Assembly: GCF_032452875.1 (NCBI RefSeq) | Contig: NC_083876.1 | Location: 23,286,001-23,350,000, forward strand | DNA from: Bos javanicus | Taxonomy: Eukaryota; Chordata; Mammalia; Artiodactyla; Bovidae | Direction of reading: 5' to 3' | Length of the DNA stretch: 64,000 bases | Part shown: piece after piece, positions 48,241-60,580 of the stretch | Layout: every line of letters begins with the position of its first letter | Numbering within the stretch: the first letter of the stretch is position 1 | Notes under the pieces: generated by a model | Told to the model about the DNA's origin: nothing | Databases searched by the model: none | What the model saw: the letters and a program-made list of their open reading frames with translations, nothing else | Position numbers and translations under genes: made by a program

Positions 48241-48403
48241 CAGATGTTAAATGACACCTGAAAGATCCATCACTATTCAAACACAATCACAACTTCCTTC
48301 CTAATATAATATTTAAATACATGCCATGTAACACATTTCCAACCAGGTTGCTTTTCTCATAATCATAAAAGAAGACATGAGAATTATTCTACTACAGAAT
48401 TGG

Positions 48404-48494
48404 TGGGGTGTGGGATCAAGATGGCAGAGTAGGATGGCCCTAAACTCACCTCCTCCATGAGCACACCAAAGCACAACTGCTTAAAGAGCAATTC
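48404..48494 (+). mobile_element. L1 5'-end fragment
   Basis: gtgggatcaagatggcagag, taggatggccctaaactcac and gagcacaccaaagcacaact match the start of L1 5' UTRs. It ends at the SINE that follows. Confidence 0.6.
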
Positions 48495-48716
48495 TCTATG
48501 TGCATGCATGCATGCTAAAGTTGTTTCAGTACTGTTTGACTCTGTGCAACCCCATGGACTGTAGCTCTCCAGGTCTCTGTCTATGGGATTCTCCAGGCAA
48601 GACTACTGGAGTGGGTTGCCATGCCATTCTCTGGGGGATATTCCCAACCCAAGGACCAACTCATGTCTCTTACCTCTCCTGCACTGGCAGGCAGGTTCTT
48701 TACCACTAGCATCACC
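48495..48716 (-). mobile_element. Bov-tA SINE
   Basis: Reverse: tgcatgcatgcatgctaaag, Bov-A part, tRNA head ending ttctttaccactagcatcacc. Confidence 0.88.
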
Positions 48717-48730
48717 AAGACAATCTAAAG

Positions 48731-49703
48731 ACTAAAGATTCCAATCCCAAAGAACAGCAGTGCCAAAGAAAGTTCAAACTACCTTAAAACTGCACTCATT
48801 TCACATGCTAGCAAGGTAACGCTCAAAATCTTTCAAGATAGGCTTCAACAGTATGTGAACTGAGAACTACCAGATGTACAAGTTGGATTTAGAAAAGTCA
48901 GAGGAACCAGAGATCAAATTGCCAACATCTGCTGGATCATAGAAAAAGCAAGGGAATTCCAGAAAAACATCTACGTCTGCTTCATTAACTACACTAAAGA
49001 CTTTGACTGTGTCAATCACAAAAAACAGGACAAAATTAAGAAAGAGATGGGAATATCAGACCACTGTACCTGCCTCCTGAGAAACCTGCGCTTAGTCGCT
49101 CAGTCGTGCCCTACTCTTTGCGCCCCATGGGCAGTAGTACACCAGGCTCTTCTGTCCATGGGGATTCTCCAGGCAAGAATACTAGAGTGGATTGTCATGC
49201 CCTCCTCCAGGGGATCTTCCCAACCCAGGGATCGAACCTACGTCTCCTGCATTGCAAGCAAACCCATATGCAGGTCAAGAAGCAACAGTTAGAACTGGAC
49301 AGGAAATAACAGACTGGTTCAAAATTGGGAAAGGAGTATGTCAAGGCTGTATACTGTCACCCAGCTTATTTAACTTATATGTAGAGTACATCATGCCCAA
49401 TGCCAGGCTGAATGACTCACAAGCTGGAATCAAGATTGCTAGGAGAAATATCAACAACTTCAGATATGCAGATGATACCACCCTTATGGCAGAAAGTGAA
49501 GAGGAACTAAAGAGCCTCTTGATGAAAGTGAAAGAGGAGAGTGAAAAAGCTGGCTTAAAACTCAACATTCAAAAAACTAAGATCATCTGGTCCCATCACT
49601 TCATGGCAAATAGATGGGAAAACGAAAACAGTGACAGACTTTATTTCCTTGGGCTCCAAAATCACTATGCATGTTGACAACAGCCATAAAATTAAAAAAC
49701 ACT
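48731..49703 (+). mobile_element. BovB internal fragment split by a SINE
   Basis: Forward: reverse transcriptase region from gattccaatcccaaagaaca (PKKG...NYRTI region), GFRKV region, FxNYTKDFDCVNHK at about 48980-49015. After the SINE it continues YAGQEATVRTGQEITDWFKI and FRYADDTTLMAESEEELKSL, stopping at gccataaaattaaaaaacac, so it also lacks the BovB 3' tail. Confidence 0.92.
49085..49262 (-). mobile_element. Bov-tA SINE nested in BovB
   Basis: Reverse: cgcttagtcgctcagtcgtg to tctcctgcattgcaag. It interrupts the BovB between 'CLLRNL' and 'YAGQEA'. Confidence 0.9.
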
Positions 49704-49707
49704 TACA

Positions 49708-51690
49708 AGGCTTCCCATTCAAGATAGTGGAATAGAAGGACTTGTGCTCATCTCCTCCTGCAAGAACACCAAAATTGCAACTATGCTGAGCAACCATCGA
49801 TAAGAGGATGCTGCTGCTGCTGCTGCTGCTAAGTTGCTTCAGTCGTGTCCAACTCTGTGCGACCCCATAGACAGCAGTCTACCAGGCCCCCCTGTCCCCG
49901 GGATTTGCTGGAACCTATCAAAAAGAGATATCCCACGTCCAAAGACAAAGAAGCCACAGTGAGATGGTAGGAGCAGTGCAACATGATAAAATTAAATCCT
50001 GTACCTGCAGGGTGGGTGACTCACAGACTGGAGAACAATAATACCAAAGAAGTTCTCACACTGGTGTGAAGGTTCTGAACCCCACGTCAGGCTTCCCAGC
50101 CCAGGTACCCAACAAAGACCCTGGGAATCCCCAGGGAATCTGGCCTTGAGGGCCAGCAGGATTTAATTATAGGACTTCTAGAGGTCTGGGGGAAACAGAC
50201 TCCAGTCTTGGAGGGCACAAACAAAATGTTGTGCACACTAAGACCCACAGGAGAGGAGCAGTGACCCCAGAGGAGACTGAACCAAAACTACCTCTTAGTG
50301 TTGGAGGGCCTCCTGTGGAGGTGTGGGTCGGCGGGGCTCCCCAGAGGGCCGGGGGCACTGGAAGGTCCCCTTTGGTGTAAAGTCTCTGACAGTAACCCTG
50401 CTATAGAGCCCATAGACGACAGGGCTGGGTCACCTCAGGCAAAACTACCAGGGAGGGAATGCAAGCCCACTCATCGGCAGATAACTGGATTAAAGCTTTA
50501 GTGAGTAGGCCCTGCCCACCAGAGCAAGACCCAGTTTCTCCCATCGCCAGTCCCTCTCAAGAAGCTTACACAAGCCTCTTAGCCTCAGCCATCAGAGGGC
50601 AGACTGAAGAAGCAAGAACCACAGTCTCACAGTGGCTAAAACAAAAACATATTACAGGAAGTTAATCATGGTGAAAAAGCAGAAAGTTATGTTGCAGGTG
50701 AATAGACAAGATAAAACCCCAGAAAAACAACTAAATTAAGTGGAGATAGGCAAGTTTCCAGAAAAAGAATTCAGAATAATAAGAGTGAAGATGATCCAGG
50801 ATCTCGGGAAAAGAATTGAGACAAAGATTGAGAAGACACAAAAAATGTTTACCAAAGAACTAAAGAACAAACAGAGGCAAATAATGCACTAGAAGGAATC
50901 AATAGCAGAATATCTGAGCAGAAGAATGGATAAATGACCTGGAGGACAGAATGGTGGAAATCACTGCTGCAGAACAGAATACAGAAAAAAGAAAGAAAAG
51001 AAATAAAGACAGCCTAAGAGATCTCTGGGACAACACTGAATGCACCAACATTTGCAGAAGGAACAGAGACAGAGAAAAGACTGAGAAAACACTTTTTAGA
51101 GATAATAGCGGAAAACCTCCTGAACATGGGAAAGGAAACAGTCAACCAAGTCCAGAAAGCACAGAGAGTCCCAGGAAGGAGAAACCCAAGGAGGAATACT
51201 CCGAGACACATAGTAATCAAAATTACTGAGAAAAATTAAAGACAGAGATAAAATATTAAAAGCAACAAGGGAAAAACAAGTATCATGCAAGGGTACTCCC
51301 ATCTGGCTATCAGGTGATTTCTCAAGAGAAACTCCATAAGCCAGAAAGAAATGGCATGATATATTTAAAATGATGAAACGGAATAACCTACAACCAAGAA
51401 TACTCCACCCAGCAAGACTCTCCTTCAGATTTGATGGGAGAAATCAAAAGCTTTCAGACAAGCAAAAGTTAAAGAGAATTTAGCACCACCAAACCAGCCT
51501 TACAACAAATGCTAAAGGAACTTCGTTATGCAGGAAACACAAGACAAGGAAAAGACCTACAGAAAATAAACCCAAAACAAGAAAATGGTAATAGGATCAT
51601 ACATATCAATAACTACCTTAAATGTAAATGGATTAAATGCACCAACTAAAAGACAGAGACTGCCTAGGTGGATGAAAACACGTCCTTGTA
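49708..51690 (+). mobile_element. L1 5' UTR and ORF1 with start of ORF2
   Basis: 5' UTR from ttcccattcaagatagtgga to about 50660. ORF1 remains at about 50670-51530: MVEITAAEQNTEKRKKRNKD and LRDLWDNTECTNI are coiled-coil/RRM landmarks, but with frameshifts and stops. ORF2 start at about 51600 (ISITTLNVNGLNAPTKRQRL). The sequence breaks off at about 51690, so endonuclease and reverse transcriptase are lost. Confidence 0.88.
49809..49906 (-). mobile_element. BOV-A2 partial copy in L1 5' UTR
   Basis: ctgctgctgctgctgctgct, aagttgcttcagtcgtgtcc to ccccgggattt. It separates adjoining 5' UTR sequence ('aagaggatgctg' / 'gctggaacctatc'). Confidence 0.88.
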
Positions 51691-51694
51691 TGCA

Positions 51695-52379
51695 ATTCCA
51701 CTTACCACATCACTCTGCTTGACCCCCTCAAATTGTATGTAGTTATTTTATATTGTTAAGTTAATCCATGTTCCCATTATGGCTTGCAACTGTAATTATC
51801 TTTTATTTTCTATCTGGCTATTGATTGTGAAAACTGATAAACATCTTTCACTATTGTGATTATTTAACTATTACTCACTTAATACCACTGTATTATGATT
51901 GGTCAACAGAAAAATAATAGAACTCTAAATCACCAAAACTAAGATCTAATAGAAAAACCTGTTACCACTTTTTAAAATCCAGATGCATATCAGAATTATC
52001 TTGAAGTTTTTTGAAAAATACAAATGCTCAGGTATGGCTTTTTTTCTCCAGAGTTCCAGATATGTTTATAATGAGTAGTCATGTTTAAAAACAACTGAAC
52101 TATATGCTGATTTTACTTTTACCTGATTTGTTTCACTTTTTCTATTTAATATTCAGTGCTTCCATTTCATTTAGTCTATATTCTCCAATTTCTCTATCTC
52201 CTCTTTTTTTGATGTTCTTTCCCAAGCCTTTATCAAGTGTAGTAGAAAAGCTTTTGTGTGTATATATATACATATAATACATATATTTAAGAAAATGAAT
52301 TTTTGCCTAACTAAAAAACATTATGACATTTTGATTCTACTTGTTTGACTTAGTATGAGTAGAATACAAGATTTCCAAT
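51695..52379. other. AT-rich sequence, no recognised element
   Basis: Between an L1 5' half and an L1 3' end. It does not resemble ORF2, so it is not simply the missing middle. TA-rich at about 52255-52290. Confidence 0.45.
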
Positions 52380-52565
52380 AAAAAAAATAGATATGCAACA
52401 AGCAACAAAGGTTTACTGTATAGAACAGTGAACTACAGTCAATATCTTGTAATAATCTAAGCTGGAAAATAATTTCAAAAATAATATATGTGCATTTGTA
52501 TAACTGAATCACCTTGCTGTGCACCTGCAACACTGTAAGTCAACTATACTTCAATAAAATATATA
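52380..52565 (+). mobile_element. L1 3'-end fragment
   Basis: agaacagtgaactacagtca, atcttgtaataatctaagct, tgaatcaccttgctgtgcac, gtcaactatacttcaataaa. Confidence 0.8.
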
Positions 52566-52587
52566 TGTTTTACAAATAAAAAATTAA

Positions 52588-53128
52588 AGATACTTGCTCC
52601 ATGGAAGAAAAACTATGACAAACCTACACAGCATATTAAAGACCGGAGACATTATTTTGCCAACAAAGGTCCGTATAGTCAAAGCTATGGCTTTTCCAGT
52701 AGTCATGTACAGATGTGAGAACTGGACTATAAAGAAGGCTAAGCACCAAAGAAATGATGCTTTCGAATTGTGGTGCTAGAGAAGACTCTTAAGAGTCCCT
52801 TGGATGGCAAAGAGATCAAACCAGTCAATCCTAAAGGAAATCAACCATGAATATTCACTGGAAGGACTGATGCTAAAGCTGAAGCTCCAATACTTTGGCT
52901 ATCTGATATGAAAAGCCTACTCATTGGACAAGACCCTGATGCTGGGAAAGACTGAGGACAGGAGGAGAAGGAGGTGACAGAGGATGAGATGGTTAGATGG
53001 CATCACCAACTCAATGGACATGAGTTTGAGTAAATTATGGGAGCTGGTGATGGACAGGAAGGCCTCGCGTGCTGCAGTCCATGGGGTCACAAAGAGTTGG
53101 ACGTGACTTAGCAACTGAACAATAACAA
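52588..53128 (+). mobile_element. BovB 3' copy
   Basis: Forward: acttgctccatggaagaaaa, a frame reading MTNLHSILKTGDIILPTKVR, then the 3' end with gcaactgaacaataacaac. Different endpoints from the next BovB, so a separate insertion. Confidence 0.92.
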
Positions 53129-53180
53129 CAAAAGACTAGCAGAAAAGTTTTTTTACAACTAAAGATATATAACATTTCGT

Positions 53181-54036
53181 AACACATCATATGAAATGCC
53201 AGGCTAGATGAAGCACAAGCTGGAATCAAGAATGCCAGGAGAAATATCAACAACCTCCAGTATGCAGATGACACCACTCTTATGGCAGAAAGCAAAGAGG
53301 AACGAAAGAGCCTCTTGATGAAAGTGAAAGAGAAGAGTGAAAAAGCTGGCTTGAAACTCAACATTCAAAAAACTAAGATCATGGCATCTGATCCCATCAC
53401 TTCATGGCAAATAGATGGGGAAACAATGGAAACAGTGAGAAACTTTATTTTGGGGGGTTCCAAAATCACTGCAAATGGTGACTGCAGTCATGAAATTAAA
53501 AGATGCTTGCTCCCTGGAAGAAAAGCTATGATCAACCTAGACAGCATATTAAAAAGCAGAGATGTTACTTTGCCAAAAAAAGTCCATCTAGCCAAAGCTA
53601 TGGTTTTATCCAGTAGTCACATATGGATGTGAGAGTTGGACCATAAAGCTGAGCACCAAAGTATTGATGCTTTTGAACTGTGGTGTTGGAGAAGACTCTT
53701 GAGAGTCCCTGGACTGCAAGGAGATCCAACCAGTCCATCCTAAAGGAGATCAGTCCTGAATATTTATTGGAAGGACTGATGCTGAAGCTGAAACTCCAAT
53801 ACTTTGGCCACCTGATGTGAAGAACTGACTCATTGGAAAAGACCCTGAACCTAGGAAAGACTGAAGGCAGGAGGAGAAGGGGATGACAGAGGATGAGATG
53901 GTTGGATGGCATCACTGACTCGATGGACATAAGTCTGAGTAAGCTCTGGGAGTTAGTGATGGACAGGGAAGCCTCGTGTTCTGCAGTCCATGGGGTCACA
54001 AAGAGTTGGACACGACTGAGTGACTGAATTGAACTA
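53181..54036 (+). mobile_element. BovB 3' copy, head-to-tail after another
   Basis: Forward: gaaatgccaggctagatgaa, YADD region (cagtatgcagatgacaccac), MAESKEERKSLLMKVKEKSE, then the C-terminal region and tail gagtgactgaattgaact. Confidence 0.93.
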
Positions 54037-55556
54037 AAATACATAGAGAGAGGAGCCACAATGAAATGGATACATAGAAGAAGACACAGCTTACTCAGGA
54101 CCCACATGACCGACCCTGCTAGCGACCCAAAAACAGGAAGACTATCACCATCACAGTGGTCCTCCCCGAGGAACAAAGGGTCTGAGCCCACTGTGGGCTC
54201 CCCAGCCTAGGGATCCTGTACCAGAAGATGAGTCCCTAGAACATGTGGCTTTGAAAACCAGTGGAGCTTACATTTGGGAGAGCAGGAGAGATACAGGAGC
54301 CAGAGACTCCCCCTTAAAGGGTGAGAAGAAAATCTCACAAGCTGAGTCCTAGCGCAATGGTAGTAATTTGAGAGGTGCCTGTGTAAGACCCACCTGTTGA
54401 TCTTGGAAAGCATTCCAGAGAGACAGGAGGCAGCTGGGACACCCCTGGGGTTGGGTCTCTCATTGCACCATGCTGATACAGATGCTGGCAAGCACCATCT
54501 TTGAATCCTCCCTCCAGCCCATTAACTCTGGGGCCTGTTCCACCCTGGGCTGTACCCACAGTAACCACACAGGGCTGGGCAGGGGGGGAGTCAGCTCCAC
54601 CCCAACTAATGGCACATGCAGCCCACATAGGAAGCACTCCCAGTGCACACAGCTCTAATGACCAGAGAGGAGTGCATTGCTAGGACTCATGGAATGTCTC
54701 CTACATAAGACCTCTTTTCCAAGACTAGGAGACATAACAGACTTAAGTACTACACAGATACAAAAAGAGAATTAGATAAAATGAGAAGACAGAGGACTAT
54801 GTCCCAACTGAAAGAACAAAGACAAAATCTCAGAAAGTGAACTCAATGAAACAGAGATAAGTAATACACTTAAAAAAGAATTCGAGGTAATGATCATAAA
54901 GAGGATCACCAAAATTGGGAGGAAAAATGGACGAAAACAGTGAAAATTTCAACAAAGAGTTAAAAAATGTTAACAATGAACCAATCAGAGTTGAAGAATA
55001 ACTGAAAGAAAAACACACTAGAAGGACTGAATTAGATGGTACAAATTAGATTTAGCAGTTGATTAGATGGTACAGAAGAACAAACCAGTGACCTAGGAGG
55101 TAGACAAAGCAAAACTCACCCAAGATATAGCAAATATATGTCCAATAAGGGATTAACATCTAAAATAAATTAAGATTATTAACATCACTAATCATCAGGG
55201 AAACGCAAATAAAAACCACCAATGAGATACCACCTAACACCTGTCAGAATGGCTATCAGCAAAAAGACAACAAATTAACAAGTGTTGGTGAGAATGTGGA
55301 GAAAAGGTAACATTGGTAAGACTGCACATTGCTGCAGCCACTATAGAAAATATTATGGAGGCTCCTTAAAAAAATTAAAAATTGAACTACTACATGATCC
55401 AGCTATTTTACTTTTGGGTATATACTTAAAGAAAATGTACATTGCAGAAGTATTTACAGCTTCAAGATATACAAATAAACTAAGTAGTGATAGATGAATA
55501 GATAAAAAAGATGTGATATATACATATATATATTTACTATATATATGGTCACATAT

Positions 55557-55772
55557 GGACTTCCCCTGTGGCTCAGATGGGAAAGAATTTGCCTGCATTG
55601 GGGAAGACCCAGATTTCGATCCCTGTGTTGGGAAGATCCCCTGGAGAAGGGAATGGCAACCCACTCCAGTATTCTTGCCTGGGAAATCTCATGGACAGAG
55701 GATCCTGGTGGGCTACAGTCCATGGAGTCGCCAAGAGTCAGACATGACTGACTGACTGACACCACACTATGG
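55557..55772 (+). mobile_element. Bov-tA SINE in old L1
   Basis: Forward: ggacttcccctgtggctcag head, gatttcgatccctgtgttgg, Bov-A end agtcagacatgactgactga. Relatively intact. Confidence 0.92.
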
Positions 55773-55776
55773 TCAT

Positions 55777-55777
<1 letters not shown>

Positions 55778-55807
<30 letters not shown>

Positions 55808-55830
55808 TACACACACACACACACACAATG
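55778..55830 (+). repeat. (CA)n microsatellite
   Basis: Mostly perfect CA units with one aaacat interruption, directly after the SINE. Confidence 0.9.
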
Positions 55831-56278
55831 GAATATTACTCATAAAAAGGATTAAATCTTGCTATTTGGAACAACTGGGAGGATCCAGGGTATCACGTTA
55901 AGTGAAATAAGTCAAGAGAAAGACAAATACCACAAATACTATATGATGTCACTAATACGTTGAATCTAAAAAACAAAATAAACAGAAAGAAAACAGACTC
56001 ATACATACAAAGAACAAACAGATGGTTATCACAGGTGGGCAGGGTGGGGAATTGGACAAAAAAGGTGAAGAAGATTAAGAGCTACAAATTTTCAGTTAAG
56101 TTACAGGGATACAATATACAGCATAAGGAAGATAGTCAATAACACTGTAATAACTTTGTGTAGGGGCAGTTACTAGACAACTTACTGTGGTGATCATTTT
56201 GTAATGTATCTAAATGTCAAATCAACTGTTCCATTATTTACCTGAAACATTTCAAATATTATCTCAATAAAAATATCG

Positions 56279-56520
56279 TCAAAAATCATCAAAAATTTAA
56301 CAAAATATACACATTAAAGATCCACATGACAGAAAACTGCCATAAAGTGATCATTTACAAATAATTGTGGGAAGTTTACTTTCTGTTAGTAAAGTGTTCT
56401 TTTACATTTCAAATTCTGACTTTGCAATACAGACTCGGATCTGAAGCACCAGCTGGGAGACCTCTGGGACCGGCCACCTTATGAGCCAGTGAAACTAGAA
56501 AGCACAAATGGGAAAAAAAA
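56279..56520. other. Segment with a short A-tailed, codon-like stretch
   Basis: 56415-56510 has an open frame reading SDLKHQLGDLWDRPPYEPV and then KLESTNGKK, followed by a run of about 12 A at 56514-56525, directly before the L1 5' end. An acceptor-like tttgcaatacag precedes it at about 56424-56435. I cannot name the protein. It could be a scrap of a retrocopy or chance. Confidence 0.3.
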
Positions 56521-59500
56521 AAAAAGGAGAACAAGATTGCGGAGGAGTAGATGGATATGGGGTACCTCTCTCTCCACAGATACATCAGGAATACACCTTC
56601 AGACACAGAAGTGCATACAGAACACCAGCTGAGAGCAGACAAGAGTACCTGACCAGGGGAAAAGAACATACAGAACCACACAAAACTCGAGATCAAGCCC
56701 TGAGCCTTTGGAGAGGGAGCACTGACTCCAAGACCCTACACTACCAGAGAACTACTGCTAGGGAGTATCGACTAGTGAGAACTAACACACGGGAAACCAC
56801 TTGAATACAAGAGCCAGCATCACCCAACCACCAGTAGCACCCTGTGCAGGACACCTCATCTAAACGACAAACAAAACAAAAATACAAACCCAGTCACCAG
56901 CAGACATGATTACCACCTCACTCAGTCTTGTCCATTAGAGGAAAAACAAGCAAACAAATAAAAACTCAGCATAAATCTCACCCTATATTATATGAAGCTT
57001 ACACAAACCACTGGACAAACCTTAGGAGGGGAGAAACCAAAAGGAAGAAAGAATTCAACCTTGAAGCCTGGGAAAAGGAGACCTCAGACACAGTAAGTTA
57101 AAAAAAAATTATGAAAAGGCAGAGAAATACTACACAAATGAAGGAACAAACTAGAAATACAGAAGTCCAAATAAATGAAAAGGAGATAGGCAAACTATCT
57201 GAAAAATAATTCCGTATAATGATAATAAAGATGATCAAAAACCTTGAACACAGAAAATGTTAAGAATCAATTAACAAAGACCTAGAAGAATTAAAGAATA
57301 AACATACAGAGACAAACAACACAATTACTGAAATTAAAAATACTCTAAGAAGGAATCAACAGCAGAATAACTGAAGCAGAAGAACGAAACAGTGAGCTGG
57401 AAGATAAAGTGGTGGAAATAACTTCTGAAGAGCAGAATAAAGTAAAAAGAATGAAAAGAACTGAGGATAGTCTAAGAGACTTCTGGGACAATATCAAACA
57501 CATCAACATTCAAATATTAGGGGTCCCAGAAGAAGAAGAGAGAAAGAAAGGATATAAGAAAATTTTTGAAGAGAGTATAGTTGAAAACTTACCCAACATG
57601 GAAAAGGAAACAGCCAATAAAGTCCAAGAGGTGCAAAGAGTTCCATACAGGATAAACATGCCAAGACACATACTAATCAACTAATAAAGACTAAACACAA
57701 AGAAAGAATATTAAATGCAGCAAGGGAAAAGCAACAAGTAACATACAAGGGAAACCCCATACATGTAAACCCTGATCTCCCAGCAGAAACTCTGCAGGCC
57801 AGAAGGGAATGGCAGGATATATTTAAAGTACTGAAAGGGAAACATTTACAACCAAGGTGACTGTACCCAGGAAGGATCTCATTGAAAATTTATGGAGAAA
57901 TAAAGTTTTTCAGACAAGCAAAAGTTAAGAGAATTCAGTACCACCAAATCAGCTTTACAACAAATGTTAAAGGGACTTATATACTCAAGAAATACAAGAG
58001 AAGAAAAAAGATCTACAAAATCAACCCCAAACAATTAAGAAAATGGCAATCAGAATACGTATTACTTTAAATGTAAATGGATTAAATGCTCCAACAAAAA
58101 GACACAGACTGGCTGAATGGATACAAAAACAAGACCCACATATATGACATCTACAAGAAACCGACTTCAGACCTCAAGACACATATAGCCTGCAAATTAG
58201 AGGATGGAAAAATATATTCCATGCAAATAGGAAGCAAAAGAAAGCTGGAGTAACAATACTCATATTAGACAAAATAAACCTTAAAATAAAGAAGATTACA
58301 AGAGATAGGAAGGACACTACATAATGATCAAGGGATCAATCCAAGAGGAAGACATAATAATTGTAAATATCAATGCACCCAACATAGAAGCACCTCAATA
58401 CATAAGACAAACATTAACAGACAAAAGCAAAAACTGACAGTAGCACAATAATAGTAGGAGACGTTTAACACCCCACTCACACCAATGGACAGATCATCAA
58501 AACAGAAAACTAATAAGGAAACACAAGTCTTAAGTGATATATTAGATGAGATGCATCTCATTGTTATCTTCAGGACATTCCACCCCAATGCAGAAGAATA
58601 CACCTTCTTCTCAAGTTTAAATGGAACATTCTCCAGAATAGACCACATTTTGGGTCAAAAATCAAATCTCAGTAAATGTAACAAAGTTAAATTGTATCAA
58701 GCATCTTCTCCAACCACAATGCTATGAGACTAGATATCAATTACAAGAAAAAACTGTAGGAAACACGAATACATGGAGATTAAACAATGTGTTTCTCAAT
58801 AACCAACAGGTTACTGAAGAAGTCAAAAGGGCAATCAAAAAATTTCTAGAAACAAATGACAATGAAAACATGACAACTCAAAACCCATGGGATGCAGCAA
58901 GCAGTCCTAAGAGGGAAGTTTATAACAATACAATCCCACCTCAAGAAACAAGAAAACCATTGAATAGACAACCTAACTTTACACCTAAACCAAATGGAAA
59001 AAAAAGAACCAAAAACCCCCAAAATTAGTAGAAGGAAAGAAATCATAAAGATCTGACCAGAAATAAATGAAAAAGAAATGAAAGAAACAATAGTAAAGAT
59101 TAATAAAACTAAAAGTTGGTTCTTTGAGAAGATAAACAAAATCGACAAACCTTTAGCGAGACTTATTAAGAAAAAAAGAAGAATCAAATCAACAAAATTA
59201 GAAATGAAAAAGGAGAGGTTACAACAGACAATGCAGAAATACAAAGGATTATAAGAGACTATCATGAACAAATATATGGAGAACCTGGAAGAAGAAACAG
59301 ACAGACTCTTAGAAAAGTTCAATCTTCCAAGACAGAACCAGGAAGAAACAGAAATTATGAACAACCCAATTAAAAGCACTGAAACTGAAGCTCTGACCAA
59401 AATCTGCCAAAAAAACAAAAGCCCAGGACCAGATGCCTTTACAGGAGAATTCTATCTAACATTCACAGAAGAGCTAATGCCTAGCCTTCTAAAACTCTTT

Positions 59501-59914
59501 CAAAAAATGGCAGAGGAAGGAACACATCTAAACTCATTCTAAGAGGCCACCGTCACCCTGATACCAAAAGCAAAGACAACACACAAAAAAGAAAACTACA
59601 GGCCAGTATCACTGATGAACACAGATGCAAAAATCCTCAACAAAATTTTAAGAAACAGAATTCAGCAACACATCAAAAAGCTCATACACCAATGTCAAGT
59701 TGGGTTTATTCCAGGGATGCAAGGATGCTTCACTATATGCAAATCAATCAATGTGATACACCATATTAACAAATTAAAAGTTAAAAACCATATGATCTCA
59801 GCAGACGCAGAAAAAGCCTTTGACAAAATTCAGCACCCATGTATGATTAAAACTCTTGAAAAAATGGGCATAGAAGGAACCTACCTCAACATAGTAAAGG
59901 CCACATACGATAGA

Positions 59915-60122
59915 AAAGAAAATGAAGTTGCTCAGTCATGTCTGACTCTTTAGGACCCCATGGACTGTAGCCTACCAGGCTCCTCTGTCTATGGGATTTT
60001 GAAGGCAAGAGTACTGCAGTGGGTTGCCATTTCCTTCTCCAGGGGATCTTCCCAAACCAGGGATCGAACCTGGGTCTCCTGCATTGCAAGCGGACACTTT
60101 ACCCTTTGAGCCACCAGGGAAG
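59915..60122 (-). mobile_element. Bov-tA SINE inside L1 ORF2
   Basis: Reverse: gaaaatgaagttgctcagtc, Bov-A, tRNA head ending ctttgagccaccagggaag. It interrupts L1 between the 'IVKATYD' codons and '[10 protein letters not shown]'-type sequence; catac recurs at both ends. Confidence 0.92.
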
Positions 60123-60580
60123 TCATACATTTTAAGCATACAGCAAACATTATTCTCAATGGTGAAAAACACAAAGCATTCCCCCTAAGATCAGGAACAA
60201 GAAAAGGGTGTCTCAACATAGTTCTGGAAGTCCTAGCAGCAGCAATCAGAGAAGAAAAAGAAATAAAAGGAATCCAGATCAGAAAAGCAGCAGCAAAGCT
60301 CTCACTGTTTGCAGATGACATGATACGCTACATAGAAAACCCTAAAGACAGTATCAGAAAATTACTAGAGCTAATCAGTGAATTTAGCAAAGTTGCAGGA
60401 TACATCAATACACAGAAATCACTTGTATTTCTCTATACTAACAATCAAAACTCAAAAGAGGAAATTAAGGAATCAATCCCATTCACCACTGCAACAAGAA
60501 GAATTAAATATCTAGGAATAAACTTACCTAAAGAGACAAAAGAACTGTACACAGAAAATTATAAGACACTAATAAAAGAA

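Larger units (their letters stand above)
54050..56278 (+). mobile_element. Old L1 with internal deletion of most of ORF2
   Basis: 5' UTR at 54050-54700, including an L1-like GC-richer section with caccctgggctgtacccaca. ORF1 remnant at 54700-55130, full of stops. At about 55130-55150 it jumps directly to the ORF2 C-terminus (aggagatacc-type sequence; caaataaaaaccaccaatga). It then runs, around a SINE and CA repeats (55557-55830), to the 3' UTR end ctcaataaaaatatcg. Endonuclease and reverse transcriptase are absent. Confidence 0.8.
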
